From: Clostridia bacterium
GTDB taxonomy: Bacteria; Bacillota; Clostridia; Oscillospirales; RGIG7773
Assembly (NCBI GenBank): GCA_017554835.1
Contig: JAFZHO010000132.1
Location: forward strand, 1 to 12,061
DNA: 12,061 bases
Reading direction: 5' to 3'
Shown one piece after another: positions 6,530 through 12,061 of this stretch; position 1 is the first letter of the stretch, and each line of letters opens with the position of its first letter. Under the pieces are notes generated by a model that was given only the letters and a program-made list of their open reading frames with translations, made no database searches and had not been told where the DNA came from. The position numbers and the translations under genes were made by a program.

Positions 6530-6561
6530 AAAAGCCATCTGTTTTTTTACAGATGGCTTTT
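6530..6561. terminator. Bidirectional rho-independent terminator
   Basis: A perfect 13-bp stem (AAAAGCCATCTGT / ACAGATGGCTTTT) with a 6-T loop lies between the convergent yitT and mntP stops. A- and T-runs flank it, so it should stop transcription from both sides. Confidence 0.92.
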
Positions 6562-6562
6562 T

Positions 6563-7108
6563 TCAAAACAAAGCTTTAACGGCAAGAACAATAAGAAGTA
6601 TTCCCCCGAAAATAACTGCCTTATCCTTTAAGATATGGCCGAACTTCTGACCAATTCGAACTGCAAGCATACATAAAGCGGCGGTTATAACTGCGATTAT
6701 AGATACCGAGATAAAAATATTTACGTCGCTTGCATTAAGGGTTATTCCAACTGCGAGAGCGTCGATACTTGTTGCCACTGCCTGAATGATTATAGTTTTT
6801 ATATCAAGGTTATCTTTTGTTATATCATCTTCCTCGGAGAAAAATCCGTCTTTAATCATTTTTGCGCCCAAGGTTCCGAGAACAACAAAAATAATAATCC
6901 CTGACCATTTTGAAATATATTCTGCGATAAATGACCCCAGAAAATAACCTGCAAGTGGCATTGCCCCCTGGAAAAGCCCAAACATTAACGCCATAAACAA
7001 AAATCTTCTTTTTTTGCAGCCCTTAAATCCCATAGCATTTGAAAATGATACTCCGCAGGCATCCATACTAAGAGCAACTGCTATTAAAATAATTTCCCCA
7101 AGTCCCAT
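6563..7108 (-). CDS. mntP: Manganese efflux pump MntP
   Basis: The 181-residue, six-helix membrane protein exports Mn2+ to protect against manganese overload. The two internal repeats typical of the family each carry a conserved acidic motif: ALSMDACGVSFSNAMG with Asp16, and ATSIDALAVGITL with Asp116, matching the functionally needed Asp residues in E. coli MntP. The length equals the family norm (~185). GAGAGG about 9 nt upstream supports the ATG. The gene stands alone on the left strand, convergent to yitT and divergent from the DUF1858 gene. Only 92 bp separate the two starts, so a full yybP-ykoY manganese riboswitch, the common control element for such genes, does not fit; control, if any, must be by a protein factor. 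Confidence 0.93.
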   Translation of the reverse strand: MGLGEIILIAVALSMDACGVSFSNAMGFKGCKKRRFLFMALMFGLFQGAMPLAGYFLGSFIAEYISKWSGIIIFVVLGTLGAKMIKDGFFSEEDDITKDNLDIKTIIIQAVATSIDALAVGITLNASDVNIFISVSIIAVITAALCMLAVRIGQKFGHILKDKAVIFGGILLIVLAVKALF

Positions 7109-7142
7109 TATATTACCTCTCTGATAAAGTTTTTTATAAATC

Positions 7143-7171
7143 TTGCAAAAAACAAAAAAATTGTATATAAT
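7143..7171 (+). promoter_or_regulatory. Promoter of the DUF1858 gene
   Basis: TTGCAA (7143-7148), a 17-bp spacer and TATAAT (7166-7171) precede AAGGTGG at 7185-7191. I see no comparably clear promoter for the leftward mntP in the same 92-bp gap. Confidence 0.7.
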
Positions 7172-7200
7172 AATAAAAAAAGAATAAGGTGGTTTTAAAA

Positions 7201-7404
7201 ATGACAGAAGTTACAAAGCAAAGCATAATCGGCGACGTTCTTGATGCTGATAGAGAAACTGCTCAGTTTTTCCTCGAAATCGGTATGCATTGTCTTGGTT
7301 GCCCTGCTGCAAGAGGCGAAACTATTGAGCAGGCATGCAACGTTCACGGCACCGACGCAGATAGCTTAGTTGAAAAAATCAATAACTTTCTAAAGAATAA
7401 ATAG
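7201..7404 (+). CDS. DUF1858 redox-disulfide domain protein
   Basis: This 67-residue protein is a stand-alone DUF1858 domain, the type described as hybrid-cluster-protein-associated redox disulfide domain. MHCLGCPAARGETIEQAC contains the hallmark Cys31-x2-Cys34 and Cys46. The rest (IGDVLDADRETAQFFLEIGM, then DADSLVEKINNFL) is the usual helical shell. It is cytosolic, with an inferred role in electron or sulfur transfer or metal binding in anaerobes; no partner is fixed by the context. A GTG four codons upstream is in frame, but AAGGTGG spans it and is correctly spaced for the ATG at 7201. It has its own promoter and terminator, so it is a single-gene unit. Confidence 0.88.
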   Translation: MTEVTKQSIIGDVLDADRETAQFFLEIGMHCLGCPAARGETIEQACNVHGTDADSLVEKINNFLKNK

Positions 7405-7430
7405 TGGGGTTTTGACTCCGCTATTTTATT
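7402..7430 (+). terminator. Rho-independent terminator overlapping the DUF1858 stop codon
   Basis: A 9-bp stem (TAGTGGGGT / ACTCCGCTA, two G-U pairs) closes a TTTG loop and is followed by TTTTATT. The TAG at the stem base is the stop codon of the gene. It is weaker than the other two terminators, so some readthrough into trmK is likely, and I see no good separate trmK promoter. Confidence 0.65.
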
Positions 7431-7456
7431 ATACATTAAAGAGTCAGGAGATTTCA

Positions 7457-8146
7457 ATGTTAAAAAGAGAAAAAAATCTTTCCCCACGCCTATTTGAAAT
7501 AAGTGAACTTATACATAATTCGAAAATTTTATACGATATCGGAACAGACCACGCCTATCTTCCCATTTATCTCATAAAAAGCGAAAAATGCGAAAAATGC
7601 TATGCCTGCGATATCAATAAAGGTCCTCTTCAGATGGCGGAGGAAAATATTATAAAAAACTCTCTTCAAAATAAAATAACCACCGTTTTAAGCGATGGCC
7701 TTAAAAATATCGACGTGGAAAAAGCCGATACCATCGTTATTGCAGGAATGGGTGGAGAACTTATTCAGTCTATTTTGGAGCCCTTTAAGGAAAAACTTTA
7801 TAAAAAGCATATTATCCTTCAGCCCATGAACTCTTTTTACCAGGTGAGAAAGTTTTTCTCGGATAATAATCTTTCCATTCATTCTGAAAAGGTTGCAAAA
7901 GAGGGCGAAAAACTCTATATCATTATAGAAAGTTATTTTGAAAAAGGAGAAAAGCAAACCGAGAAAGAACTTCTTTTTTCAAAGTATTTGTTGGAAGAAG
8001 ACTACCCTCTGAAAAAAGAATATCTTCAAAAAATGATAGATAAATATACTGTTATGTATAAAGGGCTTGAAAAAAGCCGAAATAAAGAAACCGCCGAAGT
8101 AAAAGAGATTTTGGATTTTTTACTTTATAAGAAGGAGAATTTATAA
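7457..8146 (+). CDS. trmK: tRNA (adenine22-N1)-methyltransferase TrmK
   Basis: TrmK methylates N1 of A22 in the D-loop of bacterial tRNAs, using SAM. The 229-residue product has LSPRLFEISELI, then the SAM motif LYDIGTDHAYLP (residues 25-36), CDINKGPLQMAEENI, the catalytic-region IAGMGGELI (from residue 95) and IILQPMNSFYQVRKFF. The last ~75 residues form the helical, Lys/Glu-rich C-terminal coiled-coil domain known from the family. A TTG start 15 codons earlier is possible, but CAGGAG is placed 6 nt before the ATG at 7457 and homologues start at MLKR-like sequence. The NIF3-like gene follows after 1 nt, the same pair as yqfN-yqfO of Bacillus. Confidence 0.92.
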   Translation: MLKREKNLSPRLFEISELIHNSKILYDIGTDHAYLPIYLIKSEKCEKCYACDINKGPLQMAEENIIKNSLQNKITTVLSDGLKNIDVEKADTIVIAGMGGELIQSILEPFKEKLYKKHIILQPMNSFYQVRKFFSDNNLSIHSEKVAKEGEKLYIIIESYFEKGEKQTEKELLFSKYLLEEDYPLKKEYLQKMIDKYTVMYKGLEKSRNKETAEVKEILDFLLYKKENL

Positions 8147-8147
8147 A

Positions 8148-8897
8148 ATGAAAGTTTCTCAGATTCTTGAATATTTTAACGAGATTGCCCCTTTTGAAAC
8201 TGCCGAGGATTTTGATAATATCGGTCTTATAGTTGGCAAAAAGGATGGCGCTGTTAATAAAATAATGTTTTGCCTTGACTGCTCGGATTTTGTTATTGAT
8301 GAAGCAATAGAAAAAGGGTGCGACTTGATAATTTCCCATCATCCTATGATTTTTTCTCCCGCTAAAAAAATAAACGACGATGATTTTATAACAAAAAAAG
8401 CCATAAAACTTATAGAAAACGGTATTTCCCTTATTTCAATGCACACAAATCTTGATGCAATGGAAAATGGCGTTTGCCATAATTTATGCACCGTTTTGGG
8501 TCTTGATAACATTATATATAACGGCGGATGCTTCAAAATCTGCCAGAGCGCTCCCATATCTCCAAAAGAATTGGCTCAGAAGGTTAAAAAAGCGCTAAAC
8601 CTCCCCTTTATAAAATTCGTTGGCGAAAGTTCCAACTGCGAAAAAATCGGCGTTTGTTGCGGAAGCGGAATGAGCTTTTCTGAGGAAATGATTTCCCTGG
8701 GGGTTGATACTATTATCACGGGAGATATAAAATATCACGCATTTATAGAAAACCTGGAAAGAAAAATCAACCTTATCGATTGCGGACATTTTGAAAGCGA
8801 AATAATCTATATAGAAAAACTTAAAAAGATTATAGATAATAAATTCGGTATTGATTCTCTTATCTCAACAAAAGAAAACTATTTTGACTATATTTAA
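8148..8897 (+). CDS. NIF3-like dinuclear metal centre protein (DUF34)
   Basis: The protein is the short form (249 residues) without the PII/CutA-like insertion seen in the longer Bacillus YqfO. Metal ligands stand in the expected places: His64-His65 (ISHHPMIF), Asp103 (MHTNLDAMENG), and His214 with Glu218 (DCGHFESE). TAEDFDNIGLIVG and GVDTIITGDIKYH are family blocks. Annotation as GTP cyclohydrolase I type 2 exists for relatives but is poorly supported; the cellular role is still unsettled and a link to metal or metabolite handling is only suggested. AAGGAG lies in the trmK end and the genes are 1 nt apart, so translation is coupled. rqcH begins 11 nt later. It is cytosolic and probably hexameric. 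Confidence 0.92.
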   Translation: MKVSQILEYFNEIAPFETAEDFDNIGLIVGKKDGAVNKIMFCLDCSDFVIDEAIEKGCDLIISHHPMIFSPAKKINDDDFITKKAIKLIENGISLISMHTNLDAMENGVCHNLCTVLGLDNIIYNGGCFKICQSAPISPKELAQKVKKALNLPFIKFVGESSNCEKIGVCCGSGMSFSEEMISLGVDTIITGDIKYHAFIENLERKINLIDCGHFESEIIYIEKLKKIIDNKFGIDSLISTKENYFDYI

Positions 8898-8908
8898 AAG
8901 GAAAAACT

Positions 8909-10651
8909 ATGGCATTTGACGGAATATTTCTAAAAGGAATAACAAGCGAGTTAAAAGAAAATATCCTGCTTTCAAAAGCAGATAAAATTCATCAGCCCTC
9001 AAAGGATGAGATTATAATTTCATTCCGTGGGGGCAAAAAACCATGCAAACTTTTGCTTTCTGCAAATGCTTCATACCCGAGAGTTCATTTCACCTCAAAA
9101 CCCGAGGATAATCCCCCTTCCCCGCCTATGTTTTGTATGCTATTGAGAAAGCATCTTGCAGGGGCACGACTTATTGATATTACTCAGCCAAAATGCGAAA
9201 GAATTTTATTTTTGGAATTTGAGGGAACAAACGAGCTTTTTGATATTGTGAAAAAAACTCTTGTTATCGAAATAATGGGCCGATACTCAAATATAATCCT
9301 CCTTGAAGATAATAAAATCATAGACTCTATAAAACACGTTGATTTTGAGACTTCAAGTCAGAGGCAGATTCTTCCGGGGCTAAAATATGAGCTTCCCCCG
9401 TCTCAGAATAAATATGACCTTTTTGATAATATTGATATATCTGCCATTTTTCAAAATATAAATTCCGAAGAAAGAGCAGATAAATTTATTCTTAATACCT
9501 TTATGGGACTTTCCCCCGTTATAACAAGGGAACTTTGCTATCTTTCATGCAAAAACTCAACTCCCCGTTTTTGCGAGATGGAAAAAAGCGAGATAGAAAA
9601 ACTTATTTTCCATACCAAAACCCTTAGAGAAAATATTATAAAAAATAATTTCTCTCCCTCTATGATAGTAGAAAAAGAGGGAAAGCTTATTGATATAACC
9701 TTTATGGATATAAATCAGTATACGGGCAAGTGTTTCTCAAAGGAATATGAGGATTTTAGCAGTCTTTGCGATGATTTTTATTCCAAAAAGGCAACCTTTG
9801 AAAAAATACGCCAGAAAGGAAACGACCTTTTAAAACTTCTCACCATTCATATCGAAAGGCAGAAAAGAAAAGAATCCGCCATTTCCCAGGATATTCTGAA
9901 CTGCGAAAATAGTGATAATCTTCGTATTTTCGGCGAGCTTATAACCTCGAATATTTATAGAATCCAAAAAGGTATGAAATCCATAACCTTAGAAAATTAC
10001 TATGATAATAATTCCCCCGTTACTATTCCCCTTGACTATAATAAAGCCCCTTCCCAGAACGCCCAGAAATATTTCAAGGAGTATCAGAAAACGAAAACCG
10101 CAAAGGAATATCTTTCAAAGCAGCTTGAACTTTGCAAAAGGGAAATTATTTATCTTGAATCGGTTTTTGATAATCTTTCTAACGCAGAGAACGAAAAAGA
10201 CCTTATGGATATAAGGGAAGAACTTTCCCAGAACGGATATTCAAAATCAAAATCAAAAAATTTCAAAATGCAAAAATCAATTCCAATGGAATTTTCTTCT
10301 TCAGACGGATTCAAAATTCTCGCAGGGAAAAACAATATTCAGAACGACTATATAATTTCAAAGCAAAGTCCAAAAGATATATGGTTTCACGCTCAGAAAA
10401 TGCCATCTTCCCACGTTATTATAGTTTCAAACGGCGAAGATATTCCCTTAAAAACCCTTGAAGAAGCCGCAATTATCTGCGCCACTCATTCAAAGGCAAG
10501 AGGAAGCACCAAAATCACTATTGACTACTGTCCTCTACGCTTCGTTAAAAAAATTCCGGGCGCAAAACCGGGAATGGTTACCTATTCCAATTTTGAAAGC
10601 GCCGTAGTTGATAGTGATGATAATCTTTGCGATAAATTACGGGTAAGATAG
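8909..10651 (+). CDS. rqcH: Ribosome quality control protein RqcH (NFACT/Rqc2 homologue)
   Basis: RqcH binds stalled 50S subunits carrying peptidyl-tRNA and adds C-terminal alanine tails that mark the peptide for degradation. At 580 residues it is full length (Bacillus ~570). NFACT-N covers about residues 1-170 (MAFDGIFLKG, ADKIHQPSKDEIII, PPSPPMFCMLLRKHLAG, VIEIMGRYSNIILL). A helix-hairpin-helix part with GLSPVITRELCY comes next, a long charged coiled coil at about 265-425, and NFACT-R from about 440 (DIWFHAQKMPSSHVII, KKIPGAKPGMVTY). The Asp-Arg pair needed for tailing in Bacillus (Asp97-Arg98) is Glu97-Arg98 here at the same position. AAAAGGA precedes the start. It is the last gene of the trmK-NIF3-rqcH operon and is cytosolic. 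Confidence 0.94.
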   Translation: MAFDGIFLKGITSELKENILLSKADKIHQPSKDEIIISFRGGKKPCKLLLSANASYPRVHFTSKPEDNPPSPPMFCMLLRKHLAGARLIDITQPKCERILFLEFEGTNELFDIVKKTLVIEIMGRYSNIILLEDNKIIDSIKHVDFETSSQRQILPGLKYELPPSQNKYDLFDNIDISAIFQNINSEERADKFILNTFMGLSPVITRELCYLSCKNSTPRFCEMEKSEIEKLIFHTKTLRENIIKNNFSPSMIVEKEGKLIDITFMDINQYTGKCFSKEYEDFSSLCDDFYSKKATFEKIRQKGNDLLKLLTIHIERQKRKESAISQDILNCENSDNLRIFGELITSNIYRIQKGMKSITLENYYDNNSPVTIPLDYNKAPSQNAQKYFKEYQKTKTAKEYLSKQLELCKREIIYLESVFDNLSNAENEKDLMDIREELSQNGYSKSKSKNFKMQKSIPMEFSSSDGFKILAGKNNIQNDYIISKQSPKDIWFHAQKMPSSHVIIVSNGEDIPLKTLEEAAIICATHSKARGSTKITIDYCPLRFVKKIPGAKPGMVTYSNFESAVVDSDDNLCDKLRVR

Positions 10652-10663
10652 CAAAAATAATTG

Positions 10664-10692
10664 TTGATTTATAAGACCTTTTGGTGTAAAAT
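10664..10692 (+). promoter_or_regulatory. Promoter of guaB
   Basis: TTGATT (10664-10669) and TAAAAT (10687-10692) are 17 bp apart. A second TATAAT at 10701-10706 lacks a -35. GAAGGAGA at 10711-10718 is the ribosome binding site. The 75-bp gap is too short for a purine riboswitch with expression platform, and no terminator for rqcH is visible in it. Confidence 0.6.
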
Positions 10693-10726
10693 AAGATAAA
10701 TATAATATGAGAAGGAGATATGAGAA

Positions 10727-11989
10727 ATGCTAAATACCGATTATAATCAGAAATTCGGCAAAGAAGGCCTTACTTTTGACGACGTTTTATTAATCCCCGC
10801 AAAGTCCGAGGTCCTTCCAAAAGACATTATTACTAAAACCCAGCTAACTAAAAAAATCACTCTTAATATTCCTATGATGACCGCCGCAATGGATACTGTT
10901 ACCGAGTCCAGAATGGCTATTGCCATTGCCCGCGAAGGTGGTATCGGCGTTATTCATAAAAATATGTCAATCGAGCAGCAGTGCGAAGAGGTTGATAAAG
11001 TTAAAAGAAGTGAAAACGGAGTTATAGTTAACCCATTCTTCCTTTCTCCGGAGCATTTCGTTTATGATGCTGACGAACTTATGGGCAAATATAAAATCTC
11101 AGGCGTGCCCATCTGCGAAAACGGTAAGCTCGTTGGAATTATAACTAACCGCGACCTTCGTTTCCTTACTGATTACAATATGAAAATCAAAGACTGTATG
11201 ACAAAAGATAACCTTATCACTGCTCCCGTTGGAACTACTCTTGAGCAGGCCCAGGAAATCCTTTGCAAATATAAAATCGAAAAGCTTCCTATCGTTGATG
11301 GCGATGGAATACTAAAAGGTCTTATAACTATCAAAGATATCGAAAAAGCAGTAAGATATCCAAACTCTGCAAGAGACTCAAAAGGCCGTCTTCTATGCGC
11401 GGCTGCTATCGGAGTTACCGCCGACGTTCTTGAAAGAGCAGGAAAACTTCTTGAAGCAGACGTTGACGTTTTGGTTCTTGACTCTGCTCACGGTCACTCA
11501 AAAGGTATCTGCGACTGCGTTAAAAAGATTAAAGCAAAATATCCTGACTGTCAGCTTATTGCAGGTAATATCGCAACTGCCGAAGCTGCAGAATACCTTA
11601 TAAAAGCAGGTGCCGACGCTATTAAAGTCGGAATCGGCCCCGGTTCTATCTGCACTACCCGTGTTGTTGCAGGTATTGGCGTTCCTCAGATTACTGCTAT
11701 TTATGATGCTTGCTGCGTTGCTCAGAAATATGATATCCCCGTTATCGCAGATGGCGGTATCAAATATTCAGGCGATATCGTAAAAGCTCTTGCTTGCGGT
11801 GCAAACGTAGTTATGCTTGGATCAATCTTTGCCGGCTGCGAAGAAAGCCCCGGCGATACTGAAATCTTCCAGGGCAGACAGTTCAAGGTTTATAGAGGAA
11901 TGGGCTCACTTGCCGCTATGGCTAAGGGCTCCAAGGATAGATACTTCCAGGAAGATAATAAAAAACTTGTTCCCGAGGGGACTTCTTAA
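10727..11989 (+). CDS. guaB: IMP dehydrogenase GuaB, C-terminally truncated
   Basis: GuaB oxidises IMP to XMP with NAD+, the committed step of GMP synthesis. The start (KFGKEGLTFDDVLLIPAKSEVLP) is normal. Two CBS domains occupy about residues 95-210. Then come DVDVLVLDSAHGHSKG, GNIATAEAAEYLIKAGADAIKVGIGPGSICTTR with catalytic Cys309, ADGGIKYSGDI, and the flap GMGSLAAMAKGSKDRYFQEDNKKLVPEG with the Arg405-Tyr406 dyad. After VPEG the frame reads TS and stops. Family members of about 485-500 residues continue with EGRVPYKG, the GLRSxMGYxG block and ESHPHDV, all missing here, including residues that complete the K+ site of the neighbouring subunit. If real, the 420-residue product should be inactive. 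Because guaB is normally essential without guanine salvage, an assembly junction, or an insertion with another copy elsewhere, is as likely as a true pseudogene. Confidence 0.9.
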   Translation: MLNTDYNQKFGKEGLTFDDVLLIPAKSEVLPKDIITKTQLTKKITLNIPMMTAAMDTVTESRMAIAIAREGGIGVIHKNMSIEQQCEEVDKVKRSENGVIVNPFFLSPEHFVYDADELMGKYKISGVPICENGKLVGIITNRDLRFLTDYNMKIKDCMTKDNLITAPVGTTLEQAQEILCKYKIEKLPIVDGDGILKGLITIKDIEKAVRYPNSARDSKGRLLCAAAIGVTADVLERAGKLLEADVDVLVLDSAHGHSKGICDCVKKIKAKYPDCQLIAGNIATAEAAEYLIKAGADAIKVGIGPGSICTTRVVAGIGVPQITAIYDACCVAQKYDIPVIADGGIKYSGDIVKALACGANVVMLGSIFAGCEESPGDTEIFQGRQFKVYRGMGSLAAMAKGSKDRYFQEDNKKLVPEGTS

Positions 11990-12061
11990 TTTTGAATTGC
12001 ATAGCAATCGGTTCGTTCTTCAAGCCCTTCGGCAATGTAACGATCACCTTACCATCCTTCA
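11981..12061. other. Unidentified non-guaB tail at the window edge
   Basis: From about 11980 the sequence no longer resembles guaB. On the complement strand one frame is open from the edge, reading VTLPKGLKNEPIAMQFK and continuing KIKKS; the other two leftward frames stop at once. It has the alternating hydrophobic/charged look of a beta-rich protein, but I do not recognise it. The open leftward frame runs on into guaB to a stop codon, which is expected if its true end was lost at the junction. Too short to classify as mobile DNA. Confidence 0.4.

Noticed and set aside
7412..7437. Promoter for trmK starting with TTGACT at 7412
   Set aside because: No acceptable -10 lies 16-18 bp downstream (ATTAAA or TTAAAG only), and TTGACT is part of the terminator hairpin.
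10652..10726. Purine or ppGpp/PRPP riboswitch before guaB
   Set aside because: The gap is 75 bp and already filled by a promoter and ribosome binding site; no paired aptamer-like helices were seen.
11991..12016. Insertion-sequence end or operator suggested by ATTGCATAGCAAT
   Set aside because: The arms are only 5 bp, no target duplication or second copy is visible, and the bases are accounted for by the open leftward frame.
1..12061. CRISPR arrays, tRNA/rRNA genes, defence or toxin-antitoxin modules
   Set aside because: No regularly spaced repeats, tRNA cloverleaf or paired small toxin/antitoxin genes were seen; almost all space is taken by recognised housekeeping genes.

Overview
The window looks like chromosomal core sequence from a low-GC Gram-positive anaerobe, probably of class Clostridia. 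The evidence is the AT-rich composition, strong AGGAG-type ribosome binding sites, and the presence of Mini-RNase III, TrmK, RqcH, a YitT-type protein and ammonia-dependent AsnA. I cannot place the genus. The gene content is mostly housekeeping, with no CRISPR array, RNA gene or complete mobile element.

Layout. At the left edge is a leftward, edge-truncated gene of the M29 aminopeptidase/NicX-like fold (1-858). It is divergent from a FadR-type GntR regulator (1004-1636). Between them lie back-to-back promoters, a tandem pair of TTGCATACAA operator-like sites just downstream of the leftward -10, and a perfect 14-bp palindrome between the two -35 boxes. This is a coherent regulator/target unit. 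The regulator is followed closely by rsmD, coaD and a small coiled-coil protein gene (1653-3137), which end at a strong terminator shared with the convergent asnA.

The leftward pair is a zinc-dependent phospholipase C-like gene (4235-5158) followed by asnA (3176-4192), which has its own good promoter inside the end of its neighbour. The phospholipase-like gene is divergent from mrnC-yitT (5277-6528), and their promoters overlap. A second shared terminator separates yitT from the convergent mntP (6563-7108). mntP is divergent from a small DUF1858 redox-disulfide protein gene (7201-7404), which is followed by its own terminator. Then come trmK, a NIF3-like gene and rqcH, tightly packed (7457-10651), which links tRNA modification and ribosome-associated quality control. 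Finally guaB (10727-11989) starts normally from its own promoter.

The guaB reading frame is the main anomaly. It is normal through the catalytic Cys and the Arg-Tyr flap, but sequence similarity to IMP dehydrogenase stops at VPEG. A stop follows three codons later, so roughly 65-70 C-terminal residues are missing. The remaining ~80 bp are not guaB; they read best as a leftward open frame running off the window. This is either a real rearrangement or insertion, or an assembly junction.

I do not see a convincing new multi-gene biological system here. The most useful leads are the GntR operator architecture, the guaB break, and a few residue-level deviations (Asn at an expected metal-ligand position in the GntR sensor domain; Glu instead of Asp in the RqcH Asp-Arg pair).
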